From NCBI GenBank assembly GCA_004794785.1, contig SJOL01002185.1, forward strand, positions 136,475 to 200,474: a stretch of 64,000 bases of DNA. Reading direction: 5' to 3'. Shown here piece by piece: positions 11,378 through 22,000 of this stretch (position 1 is the first letter of the stretch; every line of letters begins with the position of its first letter). The notes beneath the pieces were generated by a model, which did no database searches, was not told where the DNA came from, and worked only from the letters and a program-made list of their open reading frames with translations. The DNA comes from Opisthorchis felineus (lineage: Eukaryota > Platyhelminthes > Trematoda > Opisthorchiida > Opisthorchiidae). The position numbers and the translations under genes were made by a program.

Positions 11378-11738
11378 CGCCTTGTATCTCTGATTTGAAA
11401 CGGTTTTCTTCTTGTTCTTCTTTTGTTGATATGGTGGTTATTGTGGTTTGGTTTACTGTCGCTGTGTTTTGAGCTTTGGTCGGTACAGCGGTATCTTTCA
11501 GACGCATTCTTCTATGACCAGTACCTAATAACTCCGATCGAATATCGCGCTCGAAATCTTCCGGTTTAAAGTGCTGTGAACACACACGAGAGTGTTGAGA
11601 AGGGACGAAACGTTCACGACCACATGCCAGAACCCAATTCTCTGTACGGGCGACGTCACGACGTGGGAATCGGAAGAAGCTCAGTCCCCGTCCATCGTCC
11701 GTACGGTTGTGGCAGCCAGCGAAACAACACTGAGGCAT
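11378..11738 (-). CDS. THAP-domain zinc-finger protein, first coding exon (partial)
   Basis: THAP proteins are DNA-binding regulators, many derived from P-element-type transposases. The ATG at 11738 opens 120 codons carrying a full THAP domain: C4/C5 and C9 ('MPQCCFAGC', like THAP11), 'FFRFP' at 21-25, the invariant W35, C53 and H56 in 'VCSQHF', and the closing 'AVPT' at 84-87. The exon ends at 11378 before a canonical GTAAGT donor, phase 1, and the frame hits a stop just inside the intron. Downstream exons on the minus strand below 11377 were not recognised, so the rest of the protein is unknown. The ATG context AAAAATGCC and the position before a GC-rich stretch support a true start. Confidence 0.85.
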
Positions 11739-12790
11739 TTTTGTGGTGTCGTTGATGGCTACAGTGACGATATTGTGAGAAATGACAAATTAAAGGATGT
11801 CCAATCTGTGCTCGAATGATACCTGTCCGTAAACTAGGACAGGATCTTGTGACTCGTGCGACCGTGACTTCGCCTACAAGGTGTTCGAGTTCCGTTCGTC
11901 CACTGAACGCGAATCAGCTCATGAAATGCGCGCTTCGAGGTAGGCGCCCAGATCGAAGGCGAATGTGTCCGTCGTTTGGGCCTATCGGTGGTGCGGTCGT
12001 ACGATTAATGGTATGTGCGCACACGTTTGCGTTCGTGTGTCGGTGTGTTCGTTACTTCCACTGTTACCGGTGTGGGCCCAGGACACAAGAGTCGCTCTTG
12101 GCCTGACCATGGAGCAGCCGTTGACGCAGTAGTCTTTTGGCATGTGTGTGTGTATGTGCGTGTTGACACGCGCGTTGGTTACATTCACGTCACACACGGC
12201 GGTCATACAAATGCACACACGCGTGCACGCACACATGCACAGGCAAGCCCTGTCCGACTTTGCAACTCCTCAGCGTTTCTCTCTCCACCTCTCTCTCACA
12301 CACGTACACTACATGCAGCCAGCCGCTTCGCCCCGCTCCGATCGGCCAACAGTGCGGAGGTGGGCATAGTAGCCAACGTTGGGATTGATCGGTCGCCGAT
12401 GACGTCAAATTGGCCGAGCTGCGCCCAGGCAACTCGGCTTCGGTTTTGCCTGAGAAGCTGACGCCGCCCTACAGCAGGAGGGGTAGGGAAACAGATAATC
12501 GAGCATTGGATAAGCAGACAGGTATGCAAAAGTTCGATAGACAGGCAACGCATGCGCCATTGGGCCTCTGTGACCTCGTTTGTCACACACGCGATTCTCT
12601 ATCCAACACGAACAACCCAACAAACCCAGCGGTTGTTTTCTTGTCTCACACACCCATTCGCTCCGATTGTTCCTATTGTCGGTTTGGGCCCGATGTAGAG
12701 GATAGCTGGGACAAGTATCGTGGTCGAGCTTGTAGGTTTTCGAATTCGCTAACAAAGGCCCACCCTAGGACATCGATCGGTGGTGGGAAT
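11739..12790 (-). promoter_or_regulatory. GC-rich, CA/TG-rich upstream region of the THAP gene
   Basis: Just upstream of the THAP start the sequence is rich in CpG and in CA/TG runs, unlike its surroundings. It contains alternating purine-pyrimidine tracts (12141-12163 and a 30-base tract at 12211-12240) that could adopt Z-DNA, and a palindromic CRE (TGACGTCA) at 12400-12407. Overlapping open frames on both strands here follow from the low stop-codon content and are not called genes. Promoter function is inferred from position and composition only. Confidence 0.45.
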
Positions 12791-13302
12791 TAGAGAAGTA
12801 GCTGCGAGAGGTTTATTGAATTTACCACACCCAAAAACGGGGCTATTGGGAAAATCGGTAGCAGTGTGGAAATGATTTGGAGTGACCGAGTAGTCAAAAT
12901 AACATCAACTGATGTCGAACATGCAAGCCATTCACGGTAGGCTTCCTTACTTTTAACTTTCGTAAGGGAGTGTGGAATAATAGTTCTTTGTTCACAGCCT
13001 GAAGGTTCAGACCACTGGATCCATTTCCGAGATGAGGTTTGTTTTTTCAGTACGCCCAAGCAACTGTTACTGGTGCTACTGGTTTAGCTAGTGGATGTGT
13101 AACACCGTCTCTCATGATGTTAGTGCAGTTGTGGCTTCTGCAGTCTAGTAGCTTGCCTAGGTGTTGGTACCAGGTAACAAAGAACGACAATACAAATATA
13201 CAATGAATCCGCTCTTGTAGATGCCAAAATTAATGAATTGCAGCTGCTTAGGATAAACTGGTAACTTGAGGAAGTGCACACAAACAAACATCAACATCCC
13301 AG
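12791..13302. other. No recognised gene
   Basis: Only unrecognised open stretches are seen, and no repeat that I can name. Confidence 0.4.
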
Positions 13303-13317
13303 TCACTCGGGGACTGC

Positions 13318-13360
13318 GCCTGCCTGATGAGCCCCAAGAAGGGCGAAACCGGTCGTGGGC
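13318..13360 (+). ncRNA. Hammerhead ribozyme (type I), copy 1, intact core
   Basis: Core CUGAUGA is at 13324-13330. Stem II GCCC-CAAGAA-GGGC at 13331-13344 has four pairs. GAAA is at 13345-13348. Minimal palindromic stem III CCGG is at 13349-13352, followed by UC at 13353-13354, the cleavage site. The 3' strand GUGGGC (13355-13360) pairs with GCCUGC (13318-13323) as stem I, with two G-U wobbles. All conserved core bases are present. Stem III is so short that activity as a dimer is likely, as described for short-stem-III hammerheads in newt satellites and Penelope-like elements. Confidence 0.85.
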
Positions 13361-13624
13361 TATCGAAGGACTTTTAGCAACCTTATGAGTAGTACATTAC
13401 GAATATACATGTATCGCGACATCTCGAATATCGTAGCAACTGAAACGTGAGGCGGCCTGGTGCAGCACATTCAGTTGCCTGGACACACCACAAACAAGAG
13501 ATTCAGCTGGGTTCCAAGTGAGTCTCTCGCAAAACCAAATTTGTTTGCAAATGAGTGTGTTTCGCTAGGTCCGTGCAATTTGGTTTCAAGTAGAACGTAA
13601 GGTTGACGGAAAGTCGGAGACTGC

Positions 13625-13667
13625 GCCCATCTGATGAGCCCCAAGAAGGACGAAACCGGTCGTGGGC
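13625..13667 (+). ncRNA. Hammerhead ribozyme (type I), copy 2, intact core
   Basis: CUGAUGA is at 13631-13637 and GAAA at 13652-13655. Stem III CCGG is followed by UC at 13660-13661. Stem I GUGGGC (13662-13667) pairs with GCCCAU (13625-13630) over six pairs, better than copy 1. Stem II reads GCCC...GGAC, with one C-A mismatch, which may weaken it. It is in the same orientation as copy 1, 307 nt downstream. Confidence 0.85.
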
Positions 13668-13695
13668 TGTCGAAGAATTTTCAGAATTTTCATTG

Positions 13696-15316
13696 TATTT
13701 CGCTATAAGTAGATACATTTCGAACAGCTTACCGGCAATTGGCAGTTTTGGATGACTGTACACTGAAAGCTCGGTGTCGATCGAATCGATCTAGTTGAAC
13801 TCAAGTAAACTGAGTGACACTTTTGGGCTAAAGGCTAAAGCCTACAACGAAGTCAGATGTTCTTATTCGAAGTAGATCAGAGGCCTGTTGTGGTTGAGTA
13901 CTTTGTGGACAGTTGTCTGCAGCAACATTAATGCTAGTGCTTTTCGGCGACTTGCTTGCATAAGCTACTGATTACAAATTTTCTGGGCAAAACAGTGCTT
14001 TAACAATTCCCATTATGGTTCAACCATATACCTAAAGCAAATAATCCCATCTTTGCCAGTTGATTTGTTTTCTGCTAGAGCCCAGTGATTTCATGACCAT
14101 TGAATGAAGACCGTACCGCGTATGTAAATACGTTTTGCCCGTGCTTTTCGGAAACCACTCAGTCGAACTTCCACGAAAAACGTACGCAGTACATTGCGTG
14201 GATTTACAGTATTCCGTTACGTAACTAGCGTAGATGTCTTGGCACACGTACCAAAGAGATTCAAAGTCGGAAAAACATAACTTACGATGAGATTCTTGCG
14301 AATATATTGCTTCATGGCTAACTCCCTCCCAATAAAGGAAAGCCACTATCAGTTCCCTGTTCCACGGAAATAGATTGAATGGACAATAATTTAGCTCGTC
14401 AAACGAAACAATTTCGAACGGATTTCTAGTTGAGTGATATGCGTTACTGATACGGTTTTGGGGTTATAAGCATTACTTATTTATCTTCAAATAACCACGG
14501 GAAAATGCACAGTGCTCTGAAAACTACCCAGTAACGACGTCGACAAATCAAGTAGATTATTAGCGGTCATACAGAGGTCAGTTTAGAGATGGGTAACATC
14601 ATAAGGCACGATATATACATCCAAATAGGCAGCCATAAGAATTCACGAATGGGCTAGAAAATATTTCTTGACTGGGATTATATATGGTTGACGGATGGCA
14701 ACCGGGTGCATTGTTAATGATTTCGATCAGACACGGTTTTTCGTTGCTCCAACGGTTGATTTGTTCCCTTTCCACTTTGAGGAGTCTTTGATACATATTC
14801 GGTTGTTCTTGATGCATGACTGCAATTCTGCCAGTGCTTCTAAAAATTCATCCGACAGACTAAGTGAGTAGAACAAAAAGCAGCTAAATCTACTTTTTGA
14901 GTGAGCATTATCAAGTCAGATCTTACGCATTTTCATTAGGGTGATATTCTTTAAGTTATGATGACAACTAGATATAGTGCTTTTCAATGACGCCGGTTGT
15001 TTTGCCTACTATAAACCTTGAATAAGCATTAATGATATAGATTTTTAGATAAACTATCACCCAAGTTGCATGCAGTGCACACACCTGAGGTCAAGAGCAT
15101 ACTTGCTAATCCCGTTTGTTAGATATTAGGGCAGAAATCTCCGAGTGTTGCCCAATTGCGATTCGGCCCTAGAGGAAAAGAAGGTAGCTTACAGGACATC
15201 TGATATCTATGTTTCGGAATTTCGTGCACATTAAGCTTCGACATGTACAAACATGCATCACTAAAAATATGCAAGATTACATCATTCTAAAGTTATATGT
15301 AACAGAAGTATTCTTT
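13696..15316. other. No recognised gene
   Basis: I find no recognisable domain, repeat or RNA. Minus-strand open frames at 14032-14346 and 14599-14817 have no motif I can identify. Confidence 0.4.
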
Positions 15317-15338
15317 CAGAGAGGTTTGGTAAACAGTC
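15317..15338 (+). repeat. Half copy of the foldback-hairpin arm
   Basis: TTCAGAGAGGTTTGGTAAAC matches the left arm of the perfect hairpin at 29953-30009, followed by AGTCGGT in place of AATCGGT. The complementary right arm is absent, so this copy cannot fold. Confidence 0.55.
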
Positions 15339-15629
15339 GGTTTCATTTGTTGCTGGGCGAGGTTTCGTTGATGCAAGCGGGACGTTAGACTCACAGGAAT
15401 AAGGAAACTTACCGTAATTCTCGGGAGATGCTGCTTCATAAAGCCGATTGAGGTTGTGCGCCTTCAAAACAGGTACGTTTTATAGTGTGTTCAACAGTAT
15501 ACTATGCTGTTATCCTTTCGGCAAATGTACTTTTGACTTTCGTGAAATACACTCAGTTGTACACAGATTTAGTTCTAACGGGGTACTCGACTGAATCGCA
15601 CCTGAATCTCACGCTTATGATATCCTTTG
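15339..15629. other. No recognised gene
   Basis: The stretch between the half hairpin arm and the repeat copy at 15.63 kb holds nothing I can support. The minus-strand open frame at 15282-15467 is not recognised. Confidence 0.35.
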
Positions 15630-15895
15630 GCTGAATATGATTGTACCTCTCAAATATCGCAACAACTGAAAGATGAGGCCGCCTTTGTGCAGTCTAAACA
15701 GTTAACGAATGCCACTCAAGGGAGGTTCACCTGGGCTTCAGTTGAATCTCCCGTTAAAACCAAATTAGTGTGCATTGCGTGTATTTCACGAATTACCTTC
15801 AGTTTGTGTTCAAATGGAATATTATGTTGGCGGGAGATCGGGGACTGTGCTTACCTGTCGACGTATTTTGGATAACCTTATAAGTAGCGAGTTCG
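15630..15895 (+). mobile_element. Retrozyme-family copy, ribozyme core deleted
   Basis: The body order (AACTGAAAGATGAGGCCGCC, GAATCTCCCGTTAAAACCAA, GTGTATTTCACG, GGGACTGTGCTTACCTG) follows the 13.3-kb unit. The segment from the hammerhead's CUG to the far side of stem I is lost, leaving TTACCTGTCGACG. The copy is therefore not self-cleaving. Confidence 0.65.
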
Positions 15896-16069
15896 ACCGA
15901 ATTCAGAATCCATTCTGAGATGCAGGTTAAGAAGTTAGTTTGCAACATGTCTGTTTTTTATGCACAGTGGTGTGCGCCCATGTGATTTTTGGACAGGAGA
16001 TTTTGCACTTGACGAAAGAAACGTTTCTGAAGATAACTGAATACCCCTTCTAACCTGAGAGAAAGTCTC

Positions 16070-16130
16070 AAGACAGGCGATAACCGAAGGCCAAAGCCGG
16101 TCGTTGGCTGTCAAAGAGTAGTTCCTTCCA
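16070..16130 (+). repeat. Fragment of the hammerhead repeat, degenerate
   Basis: GCCGGTCGTTGGCTGTCAAA near 16095-16114 matches the 3' half of the hammerhead block, but the CUGAUGA and GAAA core bases are lost. It is a relic only. Confidence 0.45.
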
Positions 16131-16140
16131 TCTAATTTCG

Positions 16141-16833
16141 ACTTTAGTTGCCTTCGAAAGCACAACCCGCGCAAACTAATAATATTCTGTTACTGCCTTA
16201 ATTAAGCTTGGAGGTATCTGCATAGCAGGAAACACGAGACTGGAGGCGAATAAAGCGTGCATTTAAGTTTAGCCCGCAGCCAAAGTAAAGAATACGATAC
16301 TGGATAAGGCCACTCCACTCTTCCTTAGCGTAGACAATTAATACATACTAGAAAAATGAACCTCCAGGTCTAAATGAAATGAGTTTATTGCTAAGTTTCG
16401 AGCCAAAGAACCTTAATTATAGAGAATAGCCAATCTCAGAATGCAAAATTCTTGTTGAGGCCAGCAACCTTCTCATGAACTACGTTAACCGTCTCTCTAC
16501 CATGAAGACGACATTCGATAATACCTGCAGAATTCTGCCATTCATGAAGGATGGCAACCTTCAGAGATTTCCATCGGCGTGAGATGTACTGTTAGTTGCA
16601 CTGAATCCTCTTGCGTGGTTAATCTACAGATTATCGATGAGGGTGATATTCGCAGTGTAATCTGGCCAACGCGACTTCCAAGGATTCCGAAGGAGAAATC
16701 ATGTTTCATAGACAAATGAACAAGTGGTTTCAGCTTTGCTAACAAACAGCAGCGCCTCGAATGAATTGACCTCCCCCGACGACCGTTGTTTGAGAGAAGT
16801 GTGAAAATTGGATATACAGTTGCTCTAAGCGAA
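16141..16833. other. No recognised gene
   Basis: Nothing supportable. The 152-codon minus-strand open frame at 16542-17000 runs into the repeat copy at 16.83 kb and shows no domain, so I leave it uncalled. Confidence 0.4.
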
Positions 16834-17095
16834 GTACATTCATTTGCACACCAGTTTGATTGTAACAGGAGATTTGACTGAATCCCAGCTGAATCTTTCC
16901 TTATGGTAACCTGAACGTGCTTCAAAAAGGCCGTCTCATGTTTCACTTGGTATGTTGTTCGAGATATCACAGGATATTTAATGAAGGAAACCATTAACAT
17001 GACTGCTAAAAGCTCTTCAAAAGCTCACGTCCGGTTTAGCCCTTCTAGGGGCCCATGAACGGTGAACGGGTCATGGAATGTCGGAGAGGTTTCCA
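16834..17095 (-). mobile_element. Retrozyme-family copy with decayed ribozyme
   Basis: In reverse orientation the body landmarks appear in family order: CATTTGCACACCAGTTTGAT, GAATCCCAGCTGAATC, GGCCGTCTCATGTTTCA, GTTCGAGATATCAC. The hammerhead block around 17027-17065 (minus strand) keeps stem II and CCGG, but CUGAUGA has become UUCAUGG and GAAA has become UAAA. It is inactive by known hammerhead rules. Confidence 0.65.
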
Positions 17096-17744
17096 CTGTT
17101 TTTCAGTTGCCCTAATTTTGAACAGGCAACCTGAAGTATCCGGCCGAAGATGTTCATTTATAAAAATAGTATTCATTGCTGGAGTGTGAACAGTGAAAAT
17201 CCGATATTAGGACTGCTAGGCAAACGTTCCGCAGAAGCGGTATTGGACTTCTTTGGATGTCTTTCGAATAACATTGTACTTGCGTTAAATGGTATGTCGG
17301 TTCCAAGTTTTACCAAAGTGCAAACGTCTGCAAACCTTCTGTGTACTGGACCCAGTCAGAACAAAGTATTTCATATAACTTAGAGAAGTAAAAACCACGG
17401 AAGTCAACAACAGTAAGAGCTTCTTGGTGCCAACAGGTTTTGGAACAAATGAGTATCAGCTAGTTGCATACTGCCCATATAATGGATCTAAATATGTTGA
17501 CAGATTTTACTGCATCAAGGATCTCGTGAACCCGTGTAGAACCCAAGTGAGCTCAGAATAAATAGGATACCGAATGCAACGGAAGTCCAGGCCCATTCAG
17601 TATTTCACCTATAAATCACCGGTGGAGCAAACTGACATGGAAAATCTCCAATTTGTGTATTGGCGGCAACCTGACAATATCACCTTCACAATAAAAAATA
17701 CACAAATTTTTCTCCATTTCCCCACCTCCAAGAAGAGTACGACA
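17096..17744. other. No recognised gene
   Basis: Open stretches on the plus strand (17150-17383 and 17574-17777) are not recognised. The last 30 bases of the second already belong to the repeat copy that starts at 17.75 kb. Confidence 0.35.
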
Positions 17745-17948
17745 AATAAACTCATTTGCACAGCAACTTGGTTTTAACGGGAGACTCACCTGGAACCAAG
17801 CTGAATCGCCCGTTTATCATGTTCTTAAGTAACTGAAAGTGCTGTACCAGGCCGCCTAATGTTTCATTTGCTACGATATTCAAGATATCGCGATGCATTG
17901 TATAGACTTGATGCACTACTCATAGGGTTGCTGAAAATTCTTCGAGTG

Positions 17949-17989
17949 CCCACGACTGGTTTCGCTCTTCTTGGGCTTATCAGCTAGGC
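17949..17989 (-). ncRNA. Hammerhead ribozyme, inactive copy
   Basis: On the minus strand the block reads CUGAUAA instead of CUGAUGA (core G8 replaced by A). GAAA and GUGGGC are kept, stem II is GCCC/GAGC, and stem III is CCAG. Replacement of G8 is known to abolish hammerhead cleavage, so this is a relic. Confidence 0.6.
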
Positions 17990-18246
17990 GCAGTCCCTGA
18001 GCTTCCGTCGACATTATGTTCTGACTGAACCCAAATTTGACGGGTTTCGACAAATACAAGCATTTACATATCAATTAGGTTTTGACGGACGACTCACCTG
18101 GAACCCAGCAGAATCCCTCGTTTATCAGGTGGATTCCAGATGAGTTTTCCGTCAAAATCAAATTGGTATAAAGATTACTGTATAGGTGAGATTTAGTGCA
18201 ATCTGGGTTCAATTAGAACTTAAGGTTAACGGAACCTCGGGACCGC

Positions 18247-18289
18247 GCCTACCTGATGAACCCCAAGAAGGGCGGAATCGGTCGTGAGC
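18247..18289 (+). ncRNA. Hammerhead ribozyme, inactive copy
   Basis: CUGAUGA at 18253-18259 is intact, but the second core motif reads GGAAU instead of GAAAC, and G10.1 is A. The stem I and UC cleavage-site remnants are present. It is probably inactive. Confidence 0.6.
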
Positions 18290-18378
18290 TGGCGGAGTTT
18301 TCAGCAACCATATGAGTCGTTTATTATGTCTTAAAGAAGAATACTCATGAAAGCAAACGATAGTGTGAACTTCGTTTT

Positions 18379-18420
18379 AGAAGGGCTTGATAAACAATCG
18401 GTATTCTATCAAGCCCTTCT
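18379..18420. repeat. Foldback hairpin, 14-bp perfect arms
   Basis: AGAAGGGCTTGATA (18379-18392) and its exact complement (18407-18420) enclose a 14-base loop that starts AACAATCGGT. The same AACAATCGGT follows the first arm of the 29953-30009 hairpin, although the arm sequences differ. It lies 30 bases after the repeat pair at 17.7-18.35 kb. Confidence 0.7.
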
Positions 18421-18874
18421 TAAAAGGCGACTTCTCAATTGGTTCCAAACTTTATCCGATAGTTTGAATTTTCCGGAATAAAAAAGGGCCGAAATACCAA
18501 ACCAATCGAGCGGCAAGAACACAGGTTGTGAGATATCGACATGTGAATTACTTTTCCTAATGGGAACGTCTAACTGTGTACGCAAACCTAATAGAAACAA
18601 AGATTAAACATAGCTCGTTCTTCAGCCTGGAACCAGAAGTTCGAATAGTTCCGACAATGTTGCTTTAAAGCTTCTGTCTTTCTTCCAATCCAAGGGGAAA
18701 TTTGAATTGTGCTCCATCTAGAAGAAGCTTACCTACCTCCGACTAACCTCAGAATCTAGGGTATTCTTCGAAATGCTTGGAGAGAAGTAAAGCCTTCCTA
18801 GTTCTCGAACAACTGGAGTGAAAATCACAACCAAAATGGCTATTCCAGTGTGCGTGAAACAATGAACTTTCCTC
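18421..18874. other. Hairpin-flanking sequence, otherwise no recognised gene
   Basis: The first ~35 bases (CAATTGGTTCCAAACTTTATCC and neighbours) are homologous to the sequence after the 29953-30009 hairpin, so the hairpin belongs to a larger repeat. Nothing else is supported. Confidence 0.4.
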
Positions 18875-19030
18875 AAGTACATTCATTTGAATATCAAACT
18901 GGTTTTCACGGGAGACTCAACTGAATGTCTCGTTTATGACTGCGCCTATCTGATGAGTCCCAAGAAGGACTGTCGAAGAGCATTCAGTAACCTTGCGAGT
19001 AGTTTCCTTTATGAAAATACACTTTCCTCT
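18875..19030 (+). mobile_element. Chimeric retrozyme-family fragment
   Basis: A short minus-orientation piece (CATTTGAATATCAAACTGGT, CGGGAGACTCAACTGAATGT) runs straight into a plus-orientation hammerhead block at 18944-18980 and its downstream end (AACCTTGCGAGTAGTTTCCT). This is another inverted junction of the family. Confidence 0.65.
18944..18980 (+). ncRNA. Hammerhead ribozyme, truncated, with compensated stem II
   Basis: CUGAUGA (18950-18956) is followed by stem II GUCC-CAAGAA-GGAC (18957-18970), four Watson-Crick pairs using U-A where most copies have C-G. The next 16 bases of the consensus, GAAA through stem I, are deleted, so it cannot cleave. The paired change supports an RNA-level structure. 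Confidence 0.7.
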
Positions 19031-22000
19031 TTTACTTAGGCTTTCTAACGTCAGTACGGTCGTAATAAGTAGGCTGCTTTCTGTAACAATTGGTGATATT
19101 TTTGGCAGAGTCCAGTCATGAATGGTCCAGAAAATAACACAGCTTTGATGAAAGAACTACTCTGGATCCTACATTCATTATAACAATCACATACACTTGC
19201 TAATTCAAAAATGTGTGCACAAGTATGGAAAAGATTTGCTCAAAAACGATGCGTGCTCAGTTAGTCATTTTGTCTCGCTTTATTCAATTTTTTTGAAAAT
19301 AACTCATGTTTTCCTTCATACGGAGAAGAATACAAGGTGTACGCTAAGAATCCCGGTAAAAGTACTCACCATTCGTAAAAGTTGCCTCGTCTCTCTTGTT
19401 CTTAATGTCAGACTGATCGTGCATACATGCGACAAAATGAATGATTGTCTGCGTTTTGGTCAGTGTACCAAACTAGACGCCCCAGCAGAACGTGGCCCAA
19501 AGCACCCCAGGTGTTTTCACCTAGATCGCCCATCCCAGCAGACATAAACTACAGTCCACTACCCTCCTGTCGGGAGAACATAGTGACCCAGACAAACAGG
19601 TTTTTTACACATGGTGGTCGAAACTCACTGGTATACAACGCCTTTCGTGCGTGAGTGAGTGAACTGTCTTCATAGTCTGGCAAGTGATCCACATATATAT
19701 GCGATCCACCATTATTATCATTATCATAGTAACAGGCAAGAGTACATCGAGGGTACTTACTGGCGTTTATCTGCACTACACTCATGAATGAGGGTCTCAG
19801 TAAGAAATAGAGTAGGAGGTAGGAGGATAGTGTAGAACACCATATGAGACCAGCACAAAAGCTCTGAATATACCTAAACCTTCGAACATCATTGAAATGA
19901 TCATAGCTGATCTTCACGTTAGAGTGAAACGCATTCAGTGGGGTTGAGACAGCATCTTTTGAGAACCTCATCAAGCATAACCCCAGCACAAATTGGCGTA
20001 CAGAATTTAGATGGACCGTTCGGCCAGGAACTGATAGCATGTTGGCCACCGGATTCCGTTAAATGTCTTACCCGGTTGGCTTTCCGACCATTCAAAAGGA
20101 GAATAACGTGGCGGTAAGACAGGAAGATCCTGCCATACTCAGCTTAACAGCTGCCACTTTTGTCTGCAAACCCGCCATGGTCTCACTAAGTGCAATGCAG
20201 TGTGAGCTAAGCTAACCTTTTCTTCATCTCTTCAACCGACACAGACATATGAGACAGATAAGATCAATCGGCAGAGTGAACCGGGATTCATTCACCCTGA
20301 AGATCAGTGTTAAAGGGTCAAAGTGCTCGTCGGAACTGACAAGGCGTTTGACACTCACGGAAGGGGGGGAGTGCGGGTAAGATGTGATTGATTAAACACG
20401 TGAGTACCGGTGTCCGTACGACGCGTTTTTGAACACAAGATTAAGGCTTGTAAATATGTATGCGAATGGCTTCCTCAATGGATGAATTCGCACTTCTAGT
20501 TGCTGTCAGCAAACTTGATGGAACTTCGCGAATAGGTTTGAAGGCCGGTGCAACGCTGAACTGATGTCATGCGACGACCAGATGTGACCAGAATTGAATG
20601 CTGCTGTCCTACAGAAAAATCGCCGAATATGTTCAGGCATCCGTCTGAATAGCTTCCCAGTTGCTCGACTGATAAACCTGTCTCCACGGAAGCAGATAAA
20701 TTGGTACACACACATGAAGATACTCTGACAAAAGCGCTTGTACTTCATGTGTTTCCTGACTAGAAGGCAAGTGGTGAAGGTGACCGCTTTCATTTCGCGT
20801 CGCCAAATGCCCGCATACCCGCCACAAGCCTCTTGTCAAGAGTTATTTAGAATGGAAAGCAAGGCTTTTCGACAGACAATATGTTGGTCAGCATAACATG
20901 TGCCCCAGTCAATCTAATCTGGCTAGTTTTATCAGCTGCCATAGGAATTCTGACTGCCTGCCAAACATTCACTCGTTGATAAACGCATAGGGACCACTCT
21001 GCAGCCAAGCAGAGCTAATCTGGGATCAGCTGACTGAAGAGGCAGAGGAGTCAGAACAGAGTTGCCGAGTCTCACCTCCGTAATTTGAAACTGCTTTCAT
21101 ACTGCCACCATAGGTTAACCGTCCAACGAACTCAAGATCCTCATTCGGGAATTTGAAGTAAACAACATATTCGGTCAGTTGAGGGATACTGATACTTATG
21201 AGGAGGAAACTATGATAGAATATATACTTTAACCACTCACGAGTATTCCTAATGTTTTATTGCAAAAGAAAACTAGATTTTCGTAAGTATCCACCTGCAG
21301 ATGGGCTTTGATCATACAATCATCAAGGAAATTCTATTCTGAGGACACCAAGAAATCCTATAAAGATGAAGTGCCTGTCCGCTTCTAGGAGGATTGTTAC
21401 TGGGGCAGACTTCGGCAAAACTCATCTGTCCTCAAGTAAGGAGACGCAACATTTTTTCCACTCCAGGAAATTGCAGGATGCGGTTGTAACAATCAAGAGG
21501 CTTGGTATGTCAATCCTGATAGACTTCAACCACACAAAAAACGAGAATATAGTCAATCAGCAACAGCAGTCAATCAACCCAAAGTAATATCTTCATTTTA
21601 ACGGGCTTTGGTATGAAAAGACTGAAGAAAGAGTAGCACTCAAGGGTGGCTTTCAAATCCCTTCAGGGGAGGACGCAAAATGGTTATCTCAATGGCAGCG
21701 AGCTTTGTTCGTTGATGGTTTTCACATTCAGTCGACTTCTCTTTTTGATGACTGAAACTCTGATCCAAGTCGGTGTATGTATACATCGCCGCCATGCCAA
21801 TAATGTGTTAATGATAAATCTGGTTACCTGGGCCTACTACTTTCTCTCATTTGGGTGAGTTTACTTTCACTGATAAACGCTATTGGTCAATCAAAGTTCA
21901 AATCTATTCCGCAACCGACGAACAACAGACTCTATCTAAAGGAACCACCAATTTTTACCAAGTCTACAGATGCGTTACCCCCAAGATGCAAACAGCTGAG

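Larger units (their letters stand above)
13303..13695 (+). mobile_element. Retrozyme-like element: tandem unit with two hammerheads
   Basis: One full repeat unit lies between two hammerhead ribozymes in direct orientation. The cleavage sites fall after 13354 and after 13661, so the unit is 307 nt. The body contains GTATCGCGACATCTCGAATA, GAGGCGGCCTGGTGCAGC, GAGTCTCTCGCAAAACCAAA and TTTGCAAATGAGTGTGTTTC, all recurring in other copies. No protein is encoded. The layout (ribozyme, unit, ribozyme) is that of animal retrozymes and schistosome Sm-alpha-type repeats, which rely on other elements' enzymes. Confidence 0.8.
17745..18350. mobile_element. Head-to-head pair of retrozyme-family copies
   Basis: A minus-orientation copy (about 17745-18118) carries just over one unit, with its internal repeat spaced 308 bases (GGTTTTAACGG at 17770, GGTTTTGACGG at 18078). 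It meets a plus-orientation copy (about 18120-18350). Around the junction, 18072-18103 and 18134-18165 are imperfect inverted arms. Each half has a damaged hammerhead. The 308-base period equals the 307-nt unit at 13.3 kb. Confidence 0.75.

Noticed and set aside
12015..12793. Overlapping ORFs on both strands upstream of THAP
   Set aside because: GC- and CA/TG-rich sequence has few stop codons; translations are low-complexity and open in several frames at once.
19549..20049. 166-codon minus-strand ORF
   Set aside because: No recognisable motif, no splice context, and length within chance expectation.
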